This document shows, in pieces, positions 1 through 8,412 of a DNA stretch of 41,156 nucleotides. Position 1 is the first letter of the stretch. Every line of letters starts with the position of its first letter. The stretch is taken from NCBI GenBank assembly GCA_963787195.1, contig CAWBCI010000066.1, positions 1 to 41,156 of the forward strand, given 5' to 3'. The notes under the pieces were generated by a model that did no database searches, had not been told where the DNA came from, and worked only from the letters and a program-made list of their open reading frames with translations. Position numbers and translations under genes: made by a program. The DNA is from CAWBCI01 sp963787195 (lineage in GTDB: Bacteria > Bacteroidota > Bacteroidia > Bacteroidales > JAGOPY01).

Positions 1-233
1 CTGAAAATAAAGTGAATAGCAGAAATAATCTTTTCATTGGGTTTGGTTTTGGTTAATTAATAAAAGGAGGAATTATGTAAATATATGAAAATTATCATGC
101 TTTTGCAATATATAGTTCTCATATTGAGAGGTTAATGTATTATATATATGGAAGAATTATGATTAATGAAGAAGGTATTGCAAAGGCTTTGTGTTCCCAA
201 AATTCCTAACTTCGCAGCTTCAAAATTTTTCAT
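1..233. other. AT-rich leader upstream of aspS, no gene seen
   Basis: The first 233 bases are very AT-rich and contain no convincing open frame. TAACTTCG at 207-214 resembles the Bacteroidota -7 element TAnnTTTG with one mismatch and lies 20 nt before the aspS ATG, so it may be its promoter. No clear -33 TTG sits at the usual spacing. Confidence 0.4.
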
Positions 234-1992
234 ATGCTCAGAACTCATACTTGCGGCGAATTACGCCTCTCAGATACCGGCAAATCAGTGACCCTCAGCG
301 GATGGGTGCAACGTTCACGCGATCTCGGCGGGATGACCTTTATCGACCTACGCGACCGTTACGGGATAACCCAGTTAGTCTTTAACATGGATACCGATGC
401 GGAACTTTGCCAGAAAGCCCGTAAACTGGGCCGGGAATTCGTTATCCAGGCCATAGGGAAAGTGAGGGAAAGAAGCAATAAGAACTCTAAGATGCCTACG
501 GGTGATATTGAGATCGATGTTGAAAAGTATGAGGTCCTGAATGCCTCCAAGACACCTCCTTTTACCATAGAAGATGAATCTGACGGAGGGGAAGAACTGA
601 GGATGAAATACCGCTACCTGGATTTACGTCGTAGTCCCCTTCGCAGGAATATGGAACTGCGGCACCGGATGTCTATCGAGACAAGGAATTACCTGGATAC
701 CCAGGGTTTTCTGGAGATTGAAACCCCTTTCCTGATCAATTCTACTCCCGAAGGCGCCCGTGATTTCGTGGTCCCTTCCAGGATGCACCAGGGAAAATTT
801 TATGCCCTGCCGCAATCCCCGCAGACCTTCAAGCAGATCCTGATGGTCTCAGGCTTTGACCGTTATTACCAGATCGTAAGATGTTTCAGGGATGAAGACC
901 TGCGTGCCGACCGTCAGCCGGAATTCACACAGATCGACTGCGAAATGGCTTTCGTTACCCAGGACGATATCCTGAATACTTTCGAAGGCCTTGCCAAACA
1001 TCTTTTCAGAAAAATAAAAAATACGGAAATAGAAGAGATCCCCCGTATGACCTATGCTGATGCCATGAAATATTATGGCTCCGACAAGCCGGATATCCGC
1101 TTCGGGATGAAGTTCATTGAATTGGATGAGCTAATGAAAGGTAAAGGTTTTGGGGTTTTTGATGAGGCTGAACTTGTTGTAGGTTTCTGTGCTCCGGGTT
1201 GCGCTGAGTACTCCCGCAAACAGCTTGACGAACTTACCGAATTTGTCAAAAAGCCGCAGATAGGCGCCAAAGGAATGGTTTATGTGAAATATAACACGGA
1301 TGGATCAATTAAATCCTCCGTAGATAAATTCTATTCTCCTGAAGACCTTCAAAAGGTACTGGATGCCTTTGAAGCTAAGCCTGGCGACCTGGTCCTTATT
1401 CTTTCAGGCCCTGCCAATAAGACCCGTAAAGCTTTGAACGAACTTCGCCTTGAGATGGGCAGCCGGCTTGGACTACGCGATCCTAAGGTTTTCAAACCCT
1501 TGTGGGTAGTCGATTTTCCCCTGCTCGAATGGGATGAGGAAACAAAGACGATTTTATGCCATGCACCATCCCTTTACTTCACCCAAGCCGGAAGATATCC
1601 CCCTGCTCGGCAGCGATCCCGGCAAGGTCAGGGCCAATGCCTACGACCTGGTCATCAACGGGGTGGAGATTGGCGGAGGTTCTATCAGGATACACAATAA
1701 AGACCTTCAGAAAAAGATGTTTGCCCTCTTAGGCTTCACCGAAGAACTGGCCCAGGCCCAGTTCGGCTTCCTGATGAACGCCTTTGAATACGGTGCGCCG
1801 CCCCACGGAGGCATAGCTTTTGGTTTCGACCGCTGGACAGCCCTCTTCGGGGGCTCCGATTCCATCAGGGATTATATAGCCTTCCCCAAGAACAATGCAG
1901 GACAGGATATGATGATAGAAGCCCCGTCGGTGATCACCGTTGAACAGTTGAAGGAGCTGGGGATTTGCCTTGATACGAAGGGTGGGGATTGA
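234..1992 (+). CDS. aspS: Aspartyl-tRNA synthetase, interrupted by a one-base frameshift
   Basis: Charges tRNA-Asp with aspartate in the cytoplasm (class II synthetase). Visible in order: N-terminal OB anticodon-binding domain (about residues 1-100, GWVQRSRDLGGMTFIDLRD), class II motif 2 FRDEDLRADRQPEFTQID near residue 218, the bacterial GAD insertion, and motif 3 GIAFGFDRW near residue 526. The frame breaks at about 1541-1550: the upstream frame reads LLEWDEETK and then diverges, while RFYAMHHPFTSPKPED continues one frame over. Skipping the A at 1548 restores a 585-residue protein, the usual length for bacterial AspRS. The upstream frame alone would stop at 1700 with a nonsense tail lacking motif 3. 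Because the gene is essential, a sequence error is more likely than a true pseudogene. The start at 234 matches the usual MLRTHxCGEL beginning. Confidence 0.93.
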
Positions 1993-2000
1993 GGAAAGTC

Positions 2001-2049
2001 AGCAGTCAGCAGTCATTAGTCGTTGGTCGTTGGTCGTCAGTCATTAGTC
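2001..2049. repeat. Heptamer tandem array (consensus RTTRGTC)
   Basis: Seven consecutive 7-nt units follow the aspS stop by 8 nt: two AGCAGTC, ATTAGTC, two GTTGGTC, GTCAGTC and ATTAGTC. All keep the terminal GTC while the first four bases vary. It is too short and lacks spacers for CRISPR. Confidence 0.85.
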
Positions 2050-2096
2050 TTTCAGCCCATTAACCACTATACCAATAACCATTTACTTTTTCTTCC

Positions 2097-2138
2097 TAAT
2101 ACCCAATACCTAATATCTAATACCTAATTCCCAATACC
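2097..2138. repeat. Heptamer tandem array (consensus YAATACC) covering a stop codon
   Basis: Six consecutive 7-nt units: TAATACC, CAATACC, TAATATC, TAATACC, TAATTCC and CAATACC. The array contains the stop codon (2124-2126) and last four codons of the minus-strand alkaline phosphatase gene, so the repeat has replaced or formed the end of that coding region. Confidence 0.85.
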
Positions 2139-3581
2139 CATTAATTTTTCCATCACCTTCGGAATATCCGTATTATCGATGTATCCTGAGAGTTGTTCCG
2201 TTCCTTTTCCTATGGAGTAAACAGGGACGGATATGCCTGTATGGGCCGGGGTGCACCAGGATACCCCTGCTTTATCGGTGAGCAGGCGGATTGAAGTAGC
2301 CGTCAAAGGTTCATAGTCGCCGTAAGTGTCTTTTGAAGCGCCTTCACCATAAATACTGGCCAGGAAGGCAGCTTTCAGGTCCGCCATTTCCTTATCCGAA
2401 AGGAGGGTGTTATTTTCTTTTTTGTTCAGGCCGAATTTGTCTTCGACGATCTGCAGCATCTTTTTCCAGTCGGCTTCCCGGTTCCCGCTCTTTTCTTTCC
2501 TGAACTTTTCAACTATATGGTTCATGACCTCGTGAGAAACTTTCTGGTACTGTAAAAGGGCCAGGTCGGAATTATAATGAGTCAATTTATTACCCAGGGC
2601 CAGTCCGCCGGTTTCATGGTCAGCAGTTACAACTATGATAGTTTCATCCGGATGGGCTTTGTAGAATTCTATGGCTTTGGCAATAGCATCGGCGAAGGTC
2701 TTCACTTCTCCGATAGTAGTGGCTGCATCGTTTGAGTGCGCGGCCCAGTCGATCTTACCGCCTTCCACCATCATAAAAAATCCCTTATTATTATCGAGTA
2801 AATCAATGGCTTTTCCGGTGATATCTGCCAGGGTCACATCGCTTGAATCGGCATCTATGGCAAAGGGCATGGCTTCTTCATCGGCCAGGCGGGAAGCGGT
2901 GAAGATTACTTTTCCATCGTCTTTAGTAAGTTTTTTCAATTTATTCCGGTCTCTCACCATTTCATAACCCTTTTCTACAGCCTCTTCGGGAATATTTACT
3001 AGTTTACCGTCCAGGCTATCCTGCGGTTCCAGGAAGCCGCCCCCTCCAAAGAAATTAAAATCGCTGTTCACCAGATCGTTAGCGATGCGGAAATACATAT
3101 GCCTTAGCTTTTCATGGGCGTAGAAAACTGCCGGAGTGGCATGATCTATCGAAACAGTAGTAATGATGCCCGTCTTCATTCCGTTTTGTTTGGCCAGTTC
3201 GGCTATGGAGGTCAGCTTTACCGTCCCTGATGAATCTAGCGAGATACGGTTGATATTGGTCTTATGGCCCGTAGCCAGGGCTGTTCCGGCGGCTGCCGAT
3301 CCAGTGATAAAACGGTTATTGGCATAGGTACTTGCCAGGCCCAGATTAGGAAATTTGCTGAAGTTAAGATGTTTCAGCCCTATCTTGCCGTCCATTGCCG
3401 ACATATAGGCCTCAGTGAGATTAACATGGGCCAGTCCCATCCCATCCCCGATGAACAGGAAAGCGTATTTGATTTTTTTCGGGCTTTCAGGTTTTTCTGA
3501 ACAGGAAGGCAGGAAAATGATTGTCAGGGATAAGTAGCTCAGAAGTAAAGCAATACTTAAAAAGCGGAATTTCTTTTTCAT
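2124..3581 (-). CDS. Alkaline phosphatase, PhoA family lipoprotein
   Basis: Hydrolyses phosphate monoesters outside the cytoplasm. The 485-residue product begins with a lipoprotein signal ending LPSC (Cys27), so it is probably anchored in a membrane facing the periplasm or surface. Family landmarks are clear: metal-binding FIGDGMG (Asp46), nucleophile region TGSAAAGTALATGHKT (Ser95 likely the phosphorylated serine), HATPA, MMVEGGKIDWAAHSND and the zinc motif TADHETGG near residue 330. Length fits the family. A likely promoter -7 element TAAATTTG lies on the minus strand at 3613-3606. The last codons lie inside a heptamer array. No pho-box was recognised, so phosphate control is not shown. Confidence 0.92.
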   Translation of the reverse strand: MKKKFRFLSIALLLSYLSLTIIFLPSCSEKPESPKKIKYAFLFIGDGMGLAHVNLTEAYMSAMDGKIGLKHLNFSKFPNLGLASTYANNRFITGSAAAGTALATGHKTNINRISLDSSGTVKLTSIAELAKQNGMKTGIITTVSIDHATPAVFYAHEKLRHMYFRIANDLVNSDFNFFGGGGFLEPQDSLDGKLVNIPEEAVEKGYEMVRDRNKLKKLTKDDGKVIFTASRLADEEAMPFAIDADSSDVTLADITGKAIDLLDNNKGFFMMVEGGKIDWAAHSNDAATTIGEVKTFADAIAKAIEFYKAHPDETIIVVTADHETGGLALGNKLTHYNSDLALLQYQKVSHEVMNHIVEKFRKEKSGNREADWKKMLQIVEDKFGLNKKENNTLLSDKEMADLKAAFLASIYGEGASKDTYGDYEPLTATSIRLLTDKAGVSWCTPAHTGISVPVYSIGKGTEQLSGYIDNTDIPKVMEKLMGIGN

Positions 3582-3605
3582 TTTATTTTATATAGAAAAT
3601 CAGGA

Positions 3606-3613
3606 CAAATTTA
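3606..3613 (-). promoter_or_regulatory. Likely -7 element for the alkaline phosphatase gene
   Basis: Minus strand reads TAAATTTG, a perfect TAnnTTTG, 24 nt upstream of the ATG at 3581. No -33 TTG is evident at 19-21 nt. Confidence 0.45.
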
Positions 3614-3689
3614 TGGCTTTTTGATGAGCTTGATTTTAAGAAATGATTAAGATTGATTTAAGTTAAAAGTTCGATGTTTTTCTCTGTTA

Positions 3690-3773
3690 CCTCTGCGTCT
3701 ACTCAGCGTTCTCTGTGGTTTTTCCTCTTTATTTAACCGCAGAGGACTCAGAGAATACACAGAGGGCGCAGAG
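3690..3773. repeat. Imperfect inverted repeat built of CGCAGAG-like words
   Basis: Left part 3690-3719 carries CCTCTGCG, CAGCG and CTCTGTGG. Right part 3736-3773 carries CCGCAGAGG, CTCAGAG, CACAGAGG and CGCAGAG. The two parts are roughly reverse complementary around an AT-rich centre. Similar word families are common between genes in environmental bacterial genomes. Function unknown. Confidence 0.7.
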
Positions 3774-3892
3774 ATTTGATAGCTGCAATCCGACCTTAAG
3801 GGGTTCATATCACAACTTACGAATCCCTTCAACGTCCAACAATTAATCCGCGAATTGCGCGAATTTAGCGGTTAAATTCCATAGCTTCCTTT

Positions 3893-3940
3893 TCCACCTT
3901 ATCACCCTATCACCTTATCACTTTATCACCCAGTCACCTT
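3893..3940. repeat. Octamer tandem array (consensus ATCACCYT) covering a stop codon
   Basis: Six exact-spaced 8-nt units: TCCACCTT, ATCACCCT, ATCACCTT, ATCACTTT, ATCACCCA and GTCACCTT. On the minus strand the array supplies the last codons (Val-Thr-Gly) and the TGA stop of the T9SS gene at 3926. Confidence 0.85.
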
Positions 3941-5480
3941 AACAAACTTCCCCCTCATCACCTGTTTCTTCTTATCTATGCATACAGCTATGTAAAGGCC
4001 CGGCTTGAGGGAGGAAATGTTAAGTGAGATTTGCTGGTTGGATGGAATGACTGTTTTTTCAAGAACTCTTTGACCAAATGTGTTGAATATCGAAAGTTCC
4101 ACTTGTCCTGAAGCTACATTATCAGGTAATCCAAGACTTATCCAACCCCTAGCTGGGTTTGGACTTATCCTGATGGAAGATTCATATTCAGCTTTGGTCG
4201 GGATTTCATCTATATTGACAAAAACTCCGCAATCCAGGTCTATGGTATCTGAGGTGATTGGGTAAGGACAAAGGCTGTCATAGGTCATAGGTTGGGTGTA
4301 TAGGGAGTCAAAGATCAGATCCTGGTTAAGTTTCCAAAGATATATGTCCCAATTCCCATCAACCACATAATTCCCGGCTACCAGTATTTTTTTGTCAAAA
4401 GTATTTATTATGACCTTAGGCGCTTTGGTTTCATTCAGGAGAATATTTCTCTTTAAAATATTACCAAGTGTATCTAATTTTATTATTTCACTTCTGTACA
4501 CAATTAGTCCAAGGGAATCTATGCCCCAGATCAAGCCTGTTAAAATGGTAGAATCAGTATTGACCTTGATTGATACAGCTTCCCCTCCATCAATGGTGTC
4601 ATTTAAAATATAATACTTATCCAGAGGATTTCCGCTATTATCAAATTTATAAAGTGTAGGGGTAATTGGCATTCCACTTTCAGCAAAACTTCCCACACAA
4701 TATAATATGTTATCAGGACTTTCATCCGATTGGTAAGCAACTCCAATCCCTCCCTGCCACATGAGGTCCCATAACTGATTCCCCGTTGTATCAGTTTTTA
4801 TCCATAAAGGTTTTAAGCCGGGATGAAAACATTGCCCTGAAACAAGGTAATTACTATCGGAAGTAAGATTAAGAAATCCACCTTCTTCATTTTGAATCAA
4901 ACTATCCTCCTGGGCCAGTCTTTGTATCCAAACAGGTTCTCCGCTTTGATCCAGTTTAACTAAACTAATACGGGAATATTCTGATCCTTCTCCATAATAT
5001 CTCATCATACCTATATATCCATCACCGTTCTGAAGGGAAACAACATCTTCAGCAACATTATAGTCAGCCGAGGTCAGTATTGTGCACCATTCCACTTCTC
5101 CACAATTATCAATCTTAAAAAACATAGGATCAAATTGAGAATCAAGAGAAGTTGTAGCTCCACTAAATTATAAATCCTTTGTTATCCTTTTTGTCAATTC
5201 CATTTAAGTAAGTTTGATGAATCCCGTCACCATATTTCTTATTCCAGATTTCATTCCCATTTATATCGGTTTTTATCACCCAGGCGTACCGGAAGGTGTT
5301 TGGATTAGCTAAAACCGATCCTCCAATCAAAAAACCATGATCATACTCTTCAAAAATATCATTTACATAGGCATTAAAATTGTCACCATATATCTTTGGC
5401 CAGTTTTGGGCGGTTAGGTTTAATGGAAAGTACAGCAGGCAGAAAAAGAGGAAAATATTTTGGAGTTTCAGGGGCCTCAT
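3926..5480 (-). CDS. T9SS-sorted repeat protein, frameshifted
   Basis: Probable secreted or surface protein. The N-terminal piece (5480-5163) starts with a signal peptide (MRPLKLQNIFLFFCLLYF, then LTAQ) and repeated segments such as WVIKTDINGNEIWNKKYGD. The C-terminal piece (to 3926) continues the pattern (KLDQSGEPVW, KTDTTGNQLW), typical of Bacteroidota propeller-like repeats, and ends in a type A T9SS sorting domain (ISPNPARGWISL, then NISSLKPGLY). The frame breaks at 5163-5167: the N-terminal frame ends GFII then stop, while SGATTSLDSQFDPMFF continues in the next frame. Removing one A from the run at 5165-5167 joins them into about 517 residues. Either a sequence indel or a decaying gene. 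Ligand unknown. Confidence 0.82.
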
Positions 5481-5574
5481 AACACAAAGACTTCATTTTA
5501 TCAGGCAGACATATATTTCAGCCCTATTTGTTTTTCAGGGGAAAGGTATGAAATATTCCTTAATCATTTTTTTT

Positions 5575-5627
5575 GGGATTTGTGCTTTGAAATTTATTTG
5601 GGATTTGTTTTTCGGGATTTGGGATTT
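5575..5627. repeat. Heptamer array with GGGATTT units
   Basis: GGGATTT occurs at 5575, 5600, 5614 and 5621. Units between them (GTGCTTT, GAAATTT, GTTTTTC) keep the 7-nt phase except for one 4-nt interruption at 5596-5599. Confidence 0.7.
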
Positions 5628-5638
5628 CCTTCGAATAT

Positions 5639-5667
5639 CGACAAACGACAATCCACGAATCGACAAT
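5639..5667. repeat. Short heptamer array with CGACAAT units
   Basis: CGACAAA, CGACAAT, an 8-nt CCACGAAT, then CGACAAT in tandem. Confidence 0.6.
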
Positions 5668-5671
5668 TTTA

Positions 5672-5709
5672 CCCCTCCCCTTCACCCAATTTGGGGGAAG
5701 GGGCCGGGG
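5672..5709. repeat. GC-rich imperfect hairpin with G-tracts
   Basis: A C-rich arm (CCCCTCCCCTTCACCCAA) is followed by a G-rich arm (TTGGGGGAAGGGGCCGGGG), nearly reverse complementary with about three mismatches. Five or more G-tracts on the plus strand (5693-5716) could also form a quadruplex. It ends 25 nt before the U32 -7 element. Confidence 0.65.
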
Positions 5710-5734
5710 GATGGGGGCCTGTTCACTTTTGAAC

Positions 5735-5742
5735 TACCTTTG
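5735..5742 (+). promoter_or_regulatory. -7 element of the U32 gene
   Basis: TACCTTTG, a perfect TAnnTTTG, ends 9 nt before the ATG at 5752, implying a very short leader. No -33 TTG at normal spacing; the GC-rich hairpin occupies that position. Confidence 0.5.
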
Positions 5743-5751
5743 CACCCAATT

Positions 5752-7003
5752 ATGAAGAATCTAAGTGCAAAAGATATAGAGATCATGTCCCCGGTAGGGT
5801 CTTATGAATCCCTGATGGCGGCCATTCAAGGTGGTGCCAATTCGGTTTACTTCGGAATAGGCCACCTGAACATGCGCTCAAAATCCACCGTAAATTTTAC
5901 CCTCGACGACCTGGATAAGATATCCGGGATATGCAGGGAAAATGATATCCGTTCCTACATTACCCTTAATACTGTCATATTCGACGAAGAACTTCCCATG
6001 ATGCGCTCCATCATCGATGCGGCTAAAAAGGCCGGGATCAATGCCATCATCGCTTCCGACCAGGCCGTCATACAATACGCAAGGGAAACAGGCGTCGAAC
6101 TCCATATGTCAACCCAAACGAACATCACAAATATTGGCGCAGTGAAATTTTATTCGGCCTTCGCCGATGTGATGGTTACCGCCCGCGAACTGAAGCTGGA
6201 ACAGGTAAAGGAAATCACCGAAGCCATCGAAATAGAGCAGGTCAAAGGCCCTTCCGGGAAATCTTGTCCAGATTGAGGTCTTTGCCCATGGAGCCCTTTG
6301 TATGGCCGTTTCCGGGAAATGCTACCTGAGCCTGGATAACCTGAATTATTCGGCCAACCGGGGCGCCTGCCTGCAGGTCTGCCGTAAACCCTACCAGGTC
6401 TTCGATAAGGACGGCGGCATAGAGCTGGAAGTCGACAACGAATACATCATGTCGCCCAAAGATTTGAAGACGATAGACTTCCTGGACAAGATCCTGGATG
6501 CCGGGGTGAGGGTGCTGAAGATAGAAGGCCGGGGCCGTTCCCCCGAATACGTCAAGACCGTCACCCGCTGCTATCGTGAGGCCGTGGACGCCTGGTTTGA
6601 TGGGACGTTTAACGATGAAAATCTGGAACGATGGAATACACAACTGGCCTCCGTTTATAACCGTGGTTTCTGGGATGGTTATTATCTTGGAAGAAAGATG
6701 GGGGAATGGGCCGACAGGCATGGTTCCAAAGCCACTAAACGAAAAGTCTATGTAGGCAAGATCACCAATTTTTTCACCAGGCTGAATGTTGCAGAGGTAA
6801 CTATCGAGACGCAATCCCTGGCGGTAGGTGATGAGATCCTGATCATAGGTCCCACTACCGGTGTATATGAAGATCGTGTCAAGGAGATACGTGTTGACCT
6901 GAAAGAGGTTCAGGAAACGGTTAAAGGAGAAGTATGTTCCATTCCGGTTGACACATTTATCCGTCGCTCTGATAAACTTTATAAGCTCATAAATGTTACA
7001 TAA
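5752..7003 (+). CDS. Peptidase U32 family protein (RlhA/TrhP-like), frameshifted
   Basis: The family includes collagenase-like proteins, but characterised bacterial members act in tRNA or 23S rRNA hydroxylation (TrhP, RlhA). The start at 5752 (MKNLSAKDIEIMSPVGSYES) is chosen because it follows a good -7 element and begins the conserved domain. The U32 signature EVFAHGALCMAVSGKCYLS is intact but spans the frame change: the first frame ends GPSGKSCPD and stops at 6276, whereas GNLVQIEVFAHGALCMAV is read after deleting one A from AAA at 6259-6261. Reconstructed length is 416 residues, normal for the family. The C-terminal part (from about 345) is a small beta domain (KRKVYVGKITNFFTRLNVAEV) typical of this subfamily. 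The substrate cannot be told from sequence alone. Confidence 0.88.
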
Positions 7004-7056
7004 TTTTCGAGCCTTATTTTTTTTCCTTATTTTTTTATTTTTTGTTTGAATATACT

Positions 7057-7905
7057 ATGCCGAAACTATATAATTTCCATACTCATTCATATTTCTGTGA
7101 TGGCTCAGATCATCCTGAGAAATATGTCCTTGCAGCCCTGGGGGCGGATTTTCATTCTCTTGGCTTTTCCAGTCATGCCCCGGTTCCCTTTTCAAATAAT
7201 TTTGCAATACAAAGTGATGAACAATTGCAGACTTATTGCAGTATTATCCGCGACCTGAAAGCTAAGTACAGTGATAAAATCAATATTTATATTGCCCTGG
7301 AAATTGATTATATCAAGGGGATCAGCAGGGATTTTGACGATGTCAGGAAGAAATGTAAGCTGGATTATACTATCGGATCGGTTCACCTGGTCAGGAACAG
7401 GAGTGATAAAAATCTTTGGTTTATTGATGGTCCCAAGGCTGAAAGTTATGATAAAGGCCTCAGGGATACATTTGGAGGGGATATAAACAAAGGTGTGAAA
7501 GCCTATTTCGACCAGATCAACCAGATGGTCCTTGCCCAGAAACCGGATATAGTCGGACATCTGGATAAAATCAAAATGCATAACAGGAATAGATATTTTA
7601 GGGAGGATGAATTGTGGTACCGTGATGCAGTGATCCAGACCCTGGAAATAATTCAACAGTGCGGCTCAGTTATAGAAGTTAACACCCGGGGTGTTTATAA
7701 AAAACGCTCGGAAGAATTATTCCCGGGAAACTGGGTCCTGGATGAGATTCATAAGCGGAATATCCCGGTAACACTCAGTTCGGATGCACACCGCCCGGAG
7801 GAGATCAACGCTTATTTCAGCGAAGCAATTAAAATACTGCAGGATATTGGATTTAAGAACACAGTTTATTTCAGCCCGGAAGGCTGGAAGGAGCAGGCCC
7901 TTTGA
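7057..7905 (+). CDS. PHP-domain phosphatase, HisJ-like histidinol-phosphatase
   Basis: PHP-fold metal-dependent phosphoesterase of 282 residues, most like histidinol-phosphatase (histidine biosynthesis). Metal-binding motifs are all present: NFHTHSYFCDGS at the N-terminus, SSHAP, IGSVHLV, VGHLDKI, VIEVNTRG and LSSDAHRPEEI. I start at the ATG at 7057; an in-frame TTG at 7042 would add only five residues. No other his genes are near, so histidinol phosphate as substrate is by family resemblance only. The last 35 bases overlap the 3' end of the convergent GNAT gene. Confidence 0.82.
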   Translation: MPKLYNFHTHSYFCDGSDHPEKYVLAALGADFHSLGFSSHAPVPFSNNFAIQSDEQLQTYCSIIRDLKAKYSDKINIYIALEIDYIKGISRDFDDVRKKCKLDYTIGSVHLVRNRSDKNLWFIDGPKAESYDKGLRDTFGGDINKGVKAYFDQINQMVLAQKPDIVGHLDKIKMHNRNRYFREDELWYRDAVIQTLEIIQQCGSVIEVNTRGVYKKRSEELFPGNWVLDEIHKRNIPVTLSSDAHRPEEINAYFSEAIKILQDIGFKNTVYFSPEGWKEQAL

Positions 7906-8326
7906 ACACCATGGGGTAATGCCGGATATTGGCCTCTATGAAAAGCTCCCCATTAATTTCAAAGCCATGCCTTTCATAAAAACGAACCGCTGTATCCTGA
8001 GAATGTAAATAAATAGTTTTATTCAGCGGAATAATATCTTTCAGGATTTCCTTAAGGATAAATGAGCCATAGGCCCGGTTCCGGTATTCCGGAAGAGTAG
8101 CAAAGCGTTCCAGCTTAATGCCTTTTGAGGTCTCCCTCCAACGGGCAGTTGCAACTGCCTTCCCACCTGTAAACAGAAGATAATGATGGGATTCTTCTTC
8201 GAATTCATATTCCAGTGCCGGATCCACATGCTGCCCTATTACAAATACTTCGGTACGGATAGCCAGGGCAATTGCCTCCATATCAGGATCTTCTTTAGAG
8301 AAGAATTTCTTTATGATATAATCCAT
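7871..8326 (-). CDS. GNAT family N-acetyltransferase
   Basis: A 151-residue single-domain acetyltransferase using acetyl-CoA; the acceptor is unknown. The core strand LERFATLPEYRNRAYGSFIL contains a weakened acetyl-CoA pyrophosphate loop (R-N-R-A-Y-G in place of the usual Q-x-x-G-x-G/A), followed by HSQDTAVRFYERHGF, the standard C-terminal strand and helix. The N-terminal part (FVIGQHVDPALEYE) resembles ElaA-type proteins. It overlaps the convergent PHP gene by 35 bases at the 3' end. Confidence 0.82.
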   Translation of the reverse strand: MDYIIKKFFSKEDPDMEAIALAIRTEVFVIGQHVDPALEYEFEEESHHYLLFTGGKAVATARWRETSKGIKLERFATLPEYRNRAYGSFILKEILKDIIPLNKTIYLHSQDTAVRFYERHGFEINGELFIEANIRHYPMVFKGPAPSSLPG

Positions 8327-8412
8327 AGTACAAAAGTATCCAACATTACAAAAGGAGTCAAATACGACTTATTTGCAGAGGAATGATAATTTGAAATATG
8401 TATGAAGAAAGA

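Larger units (their letters stand above)
3582..3925. other. Repeat-rich intergenic region, no gene
   Basis: It separates the 5' end of the phosphatase gene from the 3' end of the T9SS gene. It holds the phosphatase promoter, the CGCAGAG-type inverted repeat (3690-3773), a run of near-palindromic GCGAATT words (3850-3865) and most of an octamer array (3893-3940). No credible coding sequence was found. Confidence 0.6.
5481..5751. other. Divergent intergenic region rich in heptamer words
   Basis: Separates the T9SS gene (minus) from the U32 gene (plus). An open frame upstream of 5752 crosses it but consists of repeat words, so it is not taken as coding. Contains GGGATTT-type and CGACAAT-type arrays, a GC-rich hairpin and a -7 element. 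Confidence 0.6.

Noticed and set aside
1541..1550. Programmed ribosomal frameshifting in aspS
   Set aside because: No slippery heptamer with a stimulatory structure is evident, aspS is not known for recoding, and three other genes show the same type of break.
2001..2138. CRISPR array
   Set aside because: Units are 7 nt in direct tandem with no spacers and no cas genes nearby.
5380..5751. An open frame extending the U32 gene upstream by about 120 codons
   Set aside because: The extension is made of repeat words and a G-rich hairpin, overlaps the divergent T9SS gene and lies upstream of a good -7 element at 5735-5742. The ATG at 5752 starts the conserved domain.
6242..6814. Long minus-strand open frame opposite the U32 gene
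   Set aside because: It is antisense to a conserved protein and shows no recognisable family; treated as a shadow.
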